Source of the DNA: Ardenticatenaceae bacterium
GTDB lineage: Bacteria; Chloroflexota; Anaerolineae; Promineifilales; Promineifilaceae
Length of the DNA: 64,000 bases
Reading direction: 5' to 3'
NCBI GenBank assembly: GCA_020634375.1
Contig: JACKBX010000004.1
Coordinates: forward strand, 492,035-556,034
Shown here: positions 33,132-40,531 of the stretch, one piece after another
How the letters are laid out: every line of letters starts with the position of its first letter
Position numbering within the stretch: the first letter of the stretch is position 1
Program-made: the position numbers and the translations under genes
Notes under the pieces: model-generated
Seen by the model: the letters and a program-made list of their open reading frames with translations, nothing else
What the model was told of the DNA's origin: nothing
The model's database searches: none

Positions 33132-33159
33132 ATTATAGGCCCGTGATAAGAAATGTCTA
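33132..33159 (-). promoter_or_regulatory. Promoter of the anchored binding protein gene, leaderless
   Basis: On the minus strand, TAGACA (33159-33154), a 16-base spacer, consensus TATAAT (33137-33132), then six bases to the ATG at 33125. Confidence 0.55.
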
Positions 33160-33193
33160 CCCTTCTAATTCACTAGCAACCAGCAGCCAACAA

Positions 33194-34372
33194 CTACAAA
33201 AGCTCGTGGGCAACTTTCGCCAGCCGTTCTACCGCCCGCTCCAATTCGCTCATCGCTGTAGCAATGGAAAAACGCACGTGCCCTTCACCGCTGCTGCCAA
33301 ACGCGATACCTGGTGTTCCCGCAATTCCGGCCCTGTCCAATAAAGTATCAGTCAACTCCAGGCTGTTTTTGCTGCTGCCAGGGAAACTGGGGAAAAGATA
33401 AAATGCGCCTTCCACCGAACGGCAAGAAATACCCGGAATTTCATTCAATGCGTCAACCATAAAATCGCGCCGTACCTGGTAAGCAAGACGCATTTCTTCA
33501 ACACTGTCTTGTGGCCCAGTGAGGGCAGCAACGGCCGCGTGCATGGTAAAGTTTGCCGCTGACGAAACCGTCTGGCTGTTCATTTTCGCCGCCAATTTCA
33601 TCATAGGTGTGGGGCCAGCCAGCCAGCCCAACCGCCAGCCTGTCATCGCATATGCTTTGGACAACCCGTTAATCGTTAATGTGCGTTCCCCCATACCTGG
33701 CATCGAACCGATGGAAATGTGCTGGCGATCATCAAAAATCAGCTTCTCATAAATTTCGTCGGCGATAACATACAAGTCTTTCTCAATAGCGACTTTGGTG
33801 ATGGCCTTGAGTTCTTCCCAGGTGAGGACGCGCCCGGTGGGGTTGCTGGGAGTGGTAATCATCAAGGCTTTTGTGTAAGGCGTGATTTTCTGGCGCAAAG
33901 TCTCTTCCGTGATGCGGTAGTTATCCTCTGCTGAGAGACTGACTGCCACAGGTTGCCCTCCAGCCAATTTAATCATCGGTGGATAGGAGACCCAGACAGG
34001 CTCCAGATACAACACTTCATCACCGGGGTTGATGAGGGCAGACAGAGCCAGGAACAACGCCCACTTGCCACCTGGCGTGACAACAATGTCTGTCTGCGGG
34101 TCGCAGTGGATGGCGTTATCATGTTCCATTTTTTCGGCAATGGCTTCAAGGAGGGGCATAATACCTTTCATGGGAGCAGGATAGTGGGTAGCCCCGTTTT
34201 GGATGGCGTTGAATGCTGCTTTAACAATGTGGGGCGGGGTAGCAAAGTCGGGATCGCCACCGGCAAGTGCGATAATGTCTTGTCCGGCCCGTTGCAGGGC
34301 TTTGGCTTTATCGTTCACTGCCAGCGTCACGGATGCAGGTACACTGCGGACGAGTAGAGAGAGATCTTTCAT
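33194..34372 (-). CDS. Class I/II PLP aminotransferase (aspartate aminotransferase type)
   Basis: 392 residues. The family marks are VTPGGKWALFLALSALINPGDEVLY, PSNPTGRV, the YVIADEIYEKL loop with Asp and Tyr for PLP, the catalytic Lys in NGLSKAYAMTGWRLGW, and the carboxylate-binding Arg in HVRFSIA. It moves amino groups between aspartate or similar amino acids and 2-oxoglutarate in the cytoplasm. GAGGAG precedes the ATG. The exact substrate is not decided by sequence; it could also serve aromatic or branched acids, which matters because the operon aminotransferase below looks inactive. Confidence 0.93.
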   Translation of the reverse strand: MKDLSLLVRSVPASVTLAVNDKAKALQRAGQDIIALAGGDPDFATPPHIVKAAFNAIQNGATHYPAPMKGIMPLLEAIAEKMEHDNAIHCDPQTDIVVTPGGKWALFLALSALINPGDEVLYLEPVWVSYPPMIKLAGGQPVAVSLSAEDNYRITEETLRQKITPYTKALMITTPSNPTGRVLTWEELKAITKVAIEKDLYVIADEIYEKLIFDDRQHISIGSMPGMGERTLTINGLSKAYAMTGWRLGWLAGPTPMMKLAAKMNSQTVSSAANFTMHAAVAALTGPQDSVEEMRLAYQVRRDFMVDALNEIPGISCRSVEGAFYLFPSFPGSSKNSLELTDTLLDRAGIAGTPGIAFGSSGEGHVRFSIATAMSELERAVERLAKVAHELL

Positions 34373-34423
34373 AGTTTGCTCCTCTTGTAAAGGTTTCGCG
34401 GTATTCTAGCAAAGGCGACTAAA

Positions 34424-34458
34424 AATGTGAATTGTGAATTGTGCATGATGAATAATGA
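34424..34458. repeat. GAATTGT/GAATAAT heptamer tract
   Basis: TGTGAAT, TGTGAAT, TGTGCAT, GATGAAT, AATGAAT units lead directly into the start codon of the PqqB-like gene. No ribosome site is present. Confidence 0.55.
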
Positions 34459-35333
34459 ATAAGAAAGAGAAAAGTTGGGCAGAAGGGGTAACGGCCGTCA
34501 TCCTCGGTACTATGCAGGATGGCGGGCTGCCACATATTGGTTGTCGTTGTGCCCATTGTCAGGCAGCAGAAGCGCAACCGCAGTACGCAGCTTGTTTAGC
34601 CATTGTAGATGGACGGCAAACGCCGCCTGGCGTTTATCTGTTAGATGCCACGCCGGACATCAAGCATCAGCTTAACTTGCTGGCTGATGTGTTGGGGCCA
34701 CATTCCACGCGCCCCAACCGTTTGCGCCAGCTCGATGCCATTTTCCTGACGCACGCGCACATGGGGCATATTGGTGGCCTACCGCAGCTTGGCCCGGAAG
34801 CAATGGCGGTGCAGGATTTGCCGGTGTACGCTGCGCCGCTGCTTATTGATTTGCTGCAAGAGGCGCGGGTGTGGCGGCCAATGGTGAACGGGCTGGCGTT
34901 ACGGCCGTTACACCCCCATCAACCTATCTCACTCGCTCCAAATTTGACCATCACCCCCATCCCCGTGCCACACCGTGACGAGTGGGGTGTGGGCACGTTT
35001 GCCTTTCATGTGCAGGGGCCGGGCAAGTCGCTGCTCTATTTGCCCGATATTGATGCTTGGACATTGTGGGCGGAGACGGCCGTGCTGGACACGGTAGACT
35101 ATGCTCTGGTAGACGCCTCATTTTGGAGTAATGATGAACTGGGTGGGCGAACGGCCGTCGCTCATCCTCTCGTTCCCGACACGTTAGTTCGCTTTGCACA
35201 CATCCCCGGTCAACTGGTGCTGACCCATCTCAACCATACAAACCCGCTGCTAAATATAGAGAGTGTCTCTTACATGCAGACGTGTCGTGCTGGGGTACAA
35301 ATTGCCCGGTTGGGACAAGATTTCCCTCTCTAA
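34455..35333 (+). CDS. PqqB-like metallo-beta-lactamase-fold hydrolase
   Basis: 292 residues. GTMQDGGLPHIGCRCAHC matches the cysteine-rich start of PqqB-like proteins. Metal ligands follow in THAHMGHIGGL and VPHRDEWG, and the end has VLTHLNHTNPLL. PqqB hydroxylates tyrosine in the PQQ precursor; relatives act as phosphodiesterases. No other pqq gene is in the window, so PQQ synthesis is not implied. It is transcribed alone and its start adjoins a repeat tract. Confidence 0.85.
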   Translation: MNKKEKSWAEGVTAVILGTMQDGGLPHIGCRCAHCQAAEAQPQYAACLAIVDGRQTPPGVYLLDATPDIKHQLNLLADVLGPHSTRPNRLRQLDAIFLTHAHMGHIGGLPQLGPEAMAVQDLPVYAAPLLIDLLQEARVWRPMVNGLALRPLHPHQPISLAPNLTITPIPVPHRDEWGVGTFAFHVQGPGKSLLYLPDIDAWTLWAETAVLDTVDYALVDASFWSNDELGGRTAVAHPLVPDTLVRFAHIPGQLVLTHLNHTNPLLNIESVSYMQTCRAGVQIARLGQDFPL

Positions 35334-35403
35334 TCTCGTTTGCTGCATTTTGCTTTTCCTCTCCTTCAAGTATGTTATACTTCGCACAGTCATAAATTGT
35401 GCC

Positions 35404-35438
35404 ATGAAAAGAGAGGTGGCTTGCCAGCATCTCTTTTT
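35404..35438 (+). terminator. Weak stem-loop with T-run behind PqqB-like gene
   Basis: AAAGAGA (35408-35414) pairs with TCTCTTT (35430-35436) around a small inner stem; five T lie at 35434-35438. It stands between the PqqB-like gene and a decayed gene. Confidence 0.35.
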
Positions 35439-35469
35439 ATGCGCAACCATAACCAAATGGAGGATTTTG

Positions 35470-36243
35470 ATGAAGAAGCGTTTGCGCTACCTGTTTTTGT
35501 TCCTGTTTTGACCAGTCTGTTCCTGTTAAGTTTAACTGCATGTGATACGGCTGAACCGGATGAGGCAACGGCCGTTGCCGAACTTCCTGCCGCTACAGTT
35601 ACAACATCGCCGACGGCCGTTCCCCACAAATACACCTATACCCACTGATACGCCCACAAATACCCCGGAGCCAACAGCAACCGATACACCAACACCAACT
35701 CATACACCGACGAATACCCCGGAACCAACGGCTACCAAGACACCCGTTCCCACAGATACGCCAACCGCGACACCGGAACCATCACCCACAACACCACCGC
35801 CAACAGCCGTGCCCCCCTACACCTGTACCCGTATCCGCTCATACTTTCCCTGAAACACCCATCCAGCCATTCGATGCTGACACTTTTATGCGTTACATGG
35901 GATTAGTACGCGACTCTTTTCGTAGTTTTGACAGCGAAATGGGGCTTTGGCAAAAACCAACAAACCCGGAGATTGTGGCACGTTTAATGGTTGGACACGG
36001 CTATGGATTTTGGAAGCCCCTGGCTTCACCGACGTTCCACCGAATTGGCAGTCCTTGTATGTCGAGTATCGCTCTCTATTACAACAAATTGCTTCCATTA
36101 CAACAGAGATACGGCCGTTGTGCTCTGGCATGGGCGGCGATGTCAGTCCTGAAACCACCCAGGCTATCCTCGATTTTCTTGCCTGGGCCTATCCTCGTTC
36201 CGAGCAAATGGTTGTCGAATTGAGCCAACTGCCCCGTCCGTAA
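35470..36243 (+). pseudogene. Frameshifted lipoprotein gene with Thr/Pro-rich linker
   Basis: GGAGG and an ATG at 35470 begin a lipoprotein signal MKKRLRYLFLF. After a frame change near 35505 it goes on as SLFLLSLTAC plus linker. Near 35625 the frame changes again into a Thr/Pro/Asn-rich repeat linker (TNTPIPTDTP). A third shift near 35815 leads into a folded domain (FDADTFMRYMGLV), and a fourth near 36005-36020 into the end, WQSLYVEYRSLLQQIA to stop at 36243. Three of the breaks lie at runs of C. Either the gene has decayed or the assembly has local length errors; neighbours are intact, which favours decay. The domain is unknown to me. Confidence 0.7.
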
Positions 36244-36299
36244 CTTACAGACGGATGCAATTCCCGATACAGTACCAACGAAAATAGACATAACGCAAG

Positions 36300-36333
36300 C
36301 CGAGCTTGTCGAAGACAATTTCGACAGGCTCGG
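36300..36333. repeat. GAGCTTGTCGAA palindromic repeat
   Basis: CCGAGCTTGTCGAA (36300-36313) pairs with 36320-36333 with one G-U pair and a 6-base loop. It lies in the 168-base gap between the pseudogene and the ATP-grasp gene, which otherwise shows nothing. The sequence resembles the widespread CTTCGACAAGCTC palindromes seen in many genomes. Confidence 0.55.
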
Positions 36334-36411
36334 TTTGTGGTAACTGATGGGTTTTGCGTAAACTCTAAGAATTAAAGGTGGTACGCGCATCACTTTTGGG
36401 CGGCGCTGTGG

Positions 36412-37581
36412 TCAAAAATCTTGGGCAAAACGCTCGGCATAGCTGGCGATGAGATGCTCAATGCGGGACTGTTCCCATGAAGCGGTGAGCAGCCCGGCAT
36501 GATACGCTTTGGGCACGCGCCACACCACTTCCGGGTCGTTGTAGGCGGAGAGATCGGGGTATTCCTGCCGCGAGAGACAGGTGAGCAGTCCGGCATACTC
36601 ACGACGATATTCGGGTGGCGCATATGCTTCACCGCGCAGATTTGCCAGCTCGATCCGCGCCGCTTCTTGCCATAACTCTATGCCGGTGGCGGCTTGCACC
36701 ATGCGATCAATGTTGGCTCCACCCACGCGTGCGGCCGTTTCCAGGAAGTAGAAACGGCCGTCCTCGTATCCGCGAATAAACTCTGTATGCGATACACCGC
36801 GTACCAGCCGCAGCTTGCGCATTAATTCGCTGGTCAGGCCGCGCAGAGTGATGGCCTCTTCGCCATCCCAGGGCAGCACGCGGGTGGTAAAAATGCCGCC
36901 GCCATGCGAGACAGTGAGCGGTGGCAGGCCGTATTTGCTGGCAATGGTAAAAACCACATCCTTTTCCCAAATGATGGAATCAACGTGATAGACGTCACCA
37001 GGCACGAATTTCTCTAGCAGGTAGTAGGATTGCTGGTCGCCCAACTTGTCCAGCGCCCGCCACACCTGTTCGCTGTCATGCAGTTTACGGATGCCGATGG
37101 CTCCGGCCTCGAAGCGTGGTTTGAGTACCCAAGGGGCGGGCACGTCGGCCATGTAGGCACGCAGATCATCGTAATTGAAAACGGCCGTAAATGGTGGAAC
37201 CTGCACCCCTTCATCCCGCGCCTGCACACGCATCGCCAGTTTGTCGCGGAAATGGCGTGCCGTCGTCTCACCCATGCCGGGAATGCGCAAATGCTCGCGC
37301 AGGGAAGCGGCTGTTGCCACGTCATAATCATCCAAAGCCACAATGCAATCAATCTTTTGCCCGCGCATCAAATAACTGACAGCGTAAGTCACGTCTGGTT
37401 GTTTGGAGATGTTGGGCATGGCAAAATGCTGATCGATGCTTTCCCAGGGCCAGGGGGCATCTTGTTTATCATCGGGCATAAGCACCAGCACGCGGCAACC
37501 TTGCCGCTTGCATTCCTGTATGAAAGGGACGCCTTTTAATTCGGAAGCGAGACAAAGAATGGTAAACGGCCGTTCAGTCAT
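36412..37581 (-). CDS. ATP-grasp ligase of unknown substrate
   Basis: 389 residues. The three ATP-grasp parts are visible: a Rossmann-like start (FTILCLASELKGVPFI), the ATP clamp with APWVLKPRFEAGAIGIRKL near 150, and the metal-binding YFLETAARVGGANIDR near 285-300. Such carboxylate-amine ligases join amino acids or make peptide-like bonds using ATP. CAGGAG precedes the ATG. The gene is divergent from the branched-chain operon, with 588 bases between the start codons. The substrate is not evident. Confidence 0.82.
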   Translation of the reverse strand: MTERPFTILCLASELKGVPFIQECKRQGCRVLVLMPDDKQDAPWPWESIDQHFAMPNISKQPDVTYAVSYLMRGQKIDCIVALDDYDVATAASLREHLRIPGMGETTARHFRDKLAMRVQARDEGVQVPPFTAVFNYDDLRAYMADVPAPWVLKPRFEAGAIGIRKLHDSEQVWRALDKLGDQQSYYLLEKFVPGDVYHVDSIIWEKDVVFTIASKYGLPPLTVSHGGGIFTTRVLPWDGEEAITLRGLTSELMRKLRLVRGVSHTEFIRGYEDGRFYFLETAARVGGANIDRMVQAATGIELWQEAARIELANLRGEAYAPPEYRREYAGLLTCLSRQEYPDLSAYNDPEVVWRVPKAYHAGLLTASWEQSRIEHLIASYAERFAQDF

Positions 37582-37726
37582 CTTGTTTCTCCTGGGGAAC
37601 GATTCTACATATTAGCTGACCAAACAATTGTAACGAGGAAACGCAGATTGGGAAACAAGTCGTTCTTCAGGCAAATTTACCCATCCTGTCTAATCGCCAA
37701 AGCGTTCTTTTGGCAGGTTTGCACAA

Positions 37727-37755
37727 TAGACAAGCCCGGCATCCCCCGTTACACT
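37727..37755 (+). promoter_or_regulatory. Promoter of the branched-chain amino-acid operon
   Basis: TAGACA (37727-37732), exactly 17 bases, TACACT (37750-37755). Transcription should begin near 37762, about 20 bases before the leader-peptide ATG. The same TAGACA box serves the gene at 33125. Confidence 0.6.
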
Positions 37756-37783
37756 CAAAAGTGATTCTGCAAGGATTAAAAAT

Positions 37784-37885
37784 ATGACTTTTGTTCTTTC
37801 CCTTATTCTTGTTGTCCTTCTTAGCTTAAGCCTTATTATTTTGGGGCTTGGCAACATATGCACGTCTGGACAGCGAGTAGGATAA
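37784..37885 (+). CDS. Attenuator leader peptide rich in Leu, Ile and Val
   Basis: 33 codons, ATG 37784 to TAA 37885, with AAGGA 9 bases before the start. Counting gives nine Leu, four Ile and four Val; 15 of the 19 residues at positions 4-22 are branched-chain. It is too short for usual gene finding. The end of the frame covers the 5' arm of the antiterminator (37864-37874), the classic arrangement in which ribosome stalling at Leu/Ile/Val codons keeps transcription going. It is the sensor of the ilv-leu operon rather than a functional protein. Confidence 0.8.
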   Translation: MTFVLSLILVVLLSLSLIILGLGNICTSGQRVG

Positions 37886-37942
37886 GAACAAGCACTCGCA
37901 AACATTTCAAAGGGCTGTCCAGACAAGGACGGCCCTTTTTGT
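37864..37942 (+). promoter_or_regulatory. Transcription attenuator with mutually exclusive hairpins
   Basis: Terminator: AAAGGGCTGTCC (37909-37920) pairs with 37927-37938 (one G-U pair), followed by TT-G-TTTT. Antiterminator: GTCTGGACAGC (37864-37874), inside the leader peptide frame, pairs perfectly over 11 bp with 37914-37924 and so takes away the left arm of the terminator. A pause-type hairpin GCGAGT/ACTCGC (37873-37878 with 37894-37899) competes with the antiterminator. With plenty of amino acids the ribosome reaches the stop, covers the first arm, and the terminator forms. Confidence 0.8.
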
Positions 37943-38074
37943 TTTGGGCACTATGCATATGAACCAGGGCACTTGTACAAACACACAGCCAGTCAATGGC
38001 CGACAGCAGAAACGAACCGGTATGGAAACGGCCGTTTCCTCCATGATGCAGTCTGCCTACCCTCCGTTTACCCT

Positions 38075-38115
38075 CAGCCGCTTGCTTGTAACATCCTGCA
38101 AGCGGCTGTTTTTTT
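38075..38115 (+). terminator. Second intrinsic terminator in the ilvB leader
   Basis: Perfect 11-bp stem CAGCCGCTTGC (38075-38085) with 38098-38108, 12-base loop, then seven T. It stands between the attenuator and ilvB. No partner for an antiterminator was found upstream by eye. The stretch 37943-38074 shows one ACGGCCGT octamer and an open frame without a ribosome site. Confidence 0.75.
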
Positions 38116-38169
38116 ATCTGCTACCCAAATGCAACCACGCAATCAGATAATTTGCAGAAGGAGAAGATT

Positions 38170-39873
38170 ATGATCAAAAGCGGTGCAGAAATTTTATGGG
38201 AATGCCTGGTGCGCGAAGGCGTAGAAACCGTCTTTGGCTATCCGGGCGGGGCAATTATGCCCGTTTACGATGCCATGTTGGAATATCCCATCCATCACGT
38301 CCTGACCCGGCATGAGCAGGGCGCGGCGCACATGGCCGATGGTTATGCTCGTGCTACTGGCAAAGTCGGTGTTGCCATTGCCACCTCTGGCCCTGGGGCC
38401 ACCAATCTTGTCACCGGCATTGTCACGGCGATGATGGATTCTTCCCCCATTGTTTGCATTACCGGACAGGTCGCTGTATCAGCCATTGGCGGTGACGCTT
38501 TTCAGGAAACGGATGTGACAGGCATCACGCTGCCCATCACCAAGCACAACTTCCTCGTTACCAGTGCCAGCGAAATGGCAGAAGCAGTACGTGAAGCGTT
38601 CTACATTGCCCGCAGCGGCCGTCCTGGCCCCGTCGTCATTGACATTTGTAAAAACGCACAAATCGAGCAGGTGGAATTTGAGTATCCCGCAGAACCCGAA
38701 CTGCCCGGTTATCACCCACCGCGCCACGCACCAATGGTTGACGTGAAACGTGCAGCAGAGATGGTCAACGAAGCCGAACGCCCCGTCATCCTTGCCGGAC
38801 ACGGCGTCCTCAAATCTCATGCCATGGATGAATTGATGGAGTTTGCTACAAAAACGCAGACGCCAGTAGCCATGACCTTGCTGGGATTAGGCAGCGTGCC
38901 TGCCTCACATACCCTCAGCCTGGGCATGATGGGCATGCACGGCGAAGCATACGCCAATAATGCCATCCAGCAAGCTGACTTGCTGCTCGCATTTGGGATG
39001 CGCTTTGATGATCGTGTGACGGGCAACCTGCGTACCTATGCCCCCCGCGCCCGCAAAATCCATATCGAAATCGACCCATCGGAAATCCACAAAAATGTAC
39101 ATGTAGACGTGCCTCTAGTTGGCGATCTGAAGATGGTGTTGGGAGATTTGCTGCCACATGTGCAGCCAGCCGACCACGAGGAATGGCTGGACACCATCGC
39201 TGAGTGGAAAGCGGAGACGGAGCAGCGTGACATTTTGGCCTGGCCGAATGATGACAAGTTGTATACTGCGCATGTCATCCGCGATGTGTGGCAGTACACG
39301 GCCGGGAATGCCATCGTGACAACAGACGTGGGCCAACATCAGATGTGGGCAGCGCAATATTATCACTTTGAGCAGCCTTTTCGCCTGATCACCTCTGGCG
39401 GCGCGGGCACGATGGGCTATGGCTTGCCATCGGCCATCGGCGCCTGGTTTGCCCACAAGGACAAGGAAATCTGGGCAATTGTGGGGGATGGTGGTTTTCA
39501 GATGACGCAGGCGGAGCTGGCAACGGCCGTGCAAGAAAACGCCAACGTCAAAATCCTCATTCTCAACAATAGTTACCTGGGCATGGTACGGCAGTGGCAG
39601 GAATTCTTCTTCGACAAAAGATATTCGGGCGTTGCCATCACCGGCCCCGATTTCGTGAAGTTAGGCGAAGCCTACGGCATTCCATCCCGCCGTGTCACCA
39701 AACGCGAAGACGTAAACGAAGCGATGGCCTTTGCCAGCAGCACCGACGGCCCCGTGCTCATCGAATTCGTCGTCGAAATGGAAGAAGCCGTCTTCCCGAT
39801 GGTTCCATCTGGCGCTGACTTAGATGCCATGCTGCGGCGGCCGATCAGACGAACGGTAAACGGTAAGCAGTAA
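38170..39873 (+). CDS. ilvB: Acetolactate synthase, large subunit
   Basis: 567 residues. The FAD/TPP enzyme marks are all there: the catalytic Glu in LTRHEQGAAHMADGYARATG, GPGATNLVTGI, the FQETDVTGIT loop, and the TPP motif GDGGFQMTQAEL with NNSYLGMVRQWQ. It joins two pyruvates (or pyruvate and 2-oxobutanoate) as the first shared step of valine, leucine and isoleucine synthesis. AAGGAG stands eight bases before the ATG at 38170. First structural gene after the attenuator. The last residues (VNGKQ) are written by a repeat tract. Confidence 0.98.
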   Translation: MIKSGAEILWECLVREGVETVFGYPGGAIMPVYDAMLEYPIHHVLTRHEQGAAHMADGYARATGKVGVAIATSGPGATNLVTGIVTAMMDSSPIVCITGQVAVSAIGGDAFQETDVTGITLPITKHNFLVTSASEMAEAVREAFYIARSGRPGPVVIDICKNAQIEQVEFEYPAEPELPGYHPPRHAPMVDVKRAAEMVNEAERPVILAGHGVLKSHAMDELMEFATKTQTPVAMTLLGLGSVPASHTLSLGMMGMHGEAYANNAIQQADLLLAFGMRFDDRVTGNLRTYAPRARKIHIEIDPSEIHKNVHVDVPLVGDLKMVLGDLLPHVQPADHEEWLDTIAEWKAETEQRDILAWPNDDKLYTAHVIRDVWQYTAGNAIVTTDVGQHQMWAAQYYHFEQPFRLITSGGAGTMGYGLPSAIGAWFAHKDKEIWAIVGDGGFQMTQAELATAVQENANVKILILNNSYLGMVRQWQEFFFDKRYSGVAITGPDFVKLGEAYGIPSRRVTKREDVNEAMAFASSTDGPVLIEFVVEMEEAVFPMVPSGADLDAMLRRPIRRTVNGKQ

Positions 39874-39904
39874 ACAGTAATCAGTGAGCAGTACTGAACA
39901 CTGA
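39854..39904. repeat. CAGTNNN heptamer tract between ilvB and ilvN
   Basis: CGGTAAG, CAGTAAA, CAGTAAT, CAGTGAG, CAGTACT units, overlapping the end of ilvB. Confidence 0.75.
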
Positions 39905-39920
39905 CAAACGGAGATTTAAG

Positions 39921-40475
39921 ATGCGTCAAACATTAATCGCAACTGTAGAAAACAAACCCGGCGTGCTGAACCGTGTCGCTTCCATGTTCCGCCGCCGCAA
40001 TTTTAATATTGATTCGTTGAATGTCGGCCGTACCGAACGCCCCGATGTGTCGCGTATGACCATTGTTGTGGACAGCCAGGACACGCCCGCCCGATTGGTA
40101 GAGGCCAACCTGTACAAGCTGGTCAACGTCATTGATGTGCAAGATGTGACCAATCAGGCAGCCGTGCTGCGCGAACTGGCATTGATCAAAGTCGCCGCCG
40201 CCCCGGAAAAGCGCGGCGAAATTCTCAGCCTGGTCAATATTTTTGAGGCCAGCGTCGCCGATGTCTCCCCAGACAGCATGGTCGTTCAGGTTGTTGCCAG
40301 CGAAAATGCTGTCAATAGCTTGATCGAGCTGCTGCGCCCCAGTGGCATTTTGGAAATTGTGCGCACCGGCCATGTGGCCATGATGCGCGGCCGTGACGAA
40401 GGCATCCGCCACACCCCCGGCGCGGGGCAAAGCGGCAACGGCTTTACCGGACACAGCGGGCTTTCCGCAGACTAG
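39921..40475 (+). CDS. ilvN: Acetolactate synthase, small regulatory subunit
   Basis: 184 residues. The N-terminal ACT domain starts TLIATVENKPGVLNRVASMFRRR and includes FNIDSLNVGRTE, the site that senses valine. The C-terminal half fits the ALS_ss_C domain. It raises activity of the large subunit and gives feedback control. CGGAG precedes the ATG. It directly follows ilvB, as is usual. Confidence 0.96.
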   Translation: MRQTLIATVENKPGVLNRVASMFRRRNFNIDSLNVGRTERPDVSRMTIVVDSQDTPARLVEANLYKLVNVIDVQDVTNQAAVLRELALIKVAAAPEKRGEILSLVNIFEASVADVSPDSMVVQVVASENAVNSLIELLRPSGILEIVRTGHVAMMRGRDEGIRHTPGAGQSGNGFTGHSGLSAD

Positions 40476-40480
40476 CAACC

Positions 40481-40514
40481 AGGAACCGCGTTCCTCAGAA
40501 GGAATGCGGTTCCT
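40481..40514 (+). promoter_or_regulatory. Hairpin between ilvN and ilvC
   Basis: AGGAACCGCGTTCCT (40481-40495) pairs with 40500-40514 with one G-U pair and loop CAGA. No U-run. Possible processing or stability element within the operon message. Confidence 0.5.
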
Positions 40515-40531
40515 AAACATTGGAGATAGAA

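Noticed and set aside
34455..35333. PQQ biosynthesis locus
   Set aside because: Only a PqqB-like hydrolase is present; no pqqA, C, D or E nearby.
36300..36333. Insertion-sequence end
   Set aside because: A single palindrome without a transposase gene or target duplication; it resembles a REP-type element.
37690..37926. Minus-strand 78-codon frame in the ilvB leader region
   Set aside because: It is antisense to the leader peptide and the attenuator, with no ribosome site; the plus-strand regulatory layout explains the region.
37943..38150. 68-codon plus-strand frame before ilvB
   Set aside because: It runs through the second terminator, has no ribosome site and no recognisable features.
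37943..38169. T-box riboswitch upstream of ilvB
   Set aside because: The conserved T-box sequence (AGGGUGGNACCGCG) was not found; ribosome-mediated attenuation fits better.
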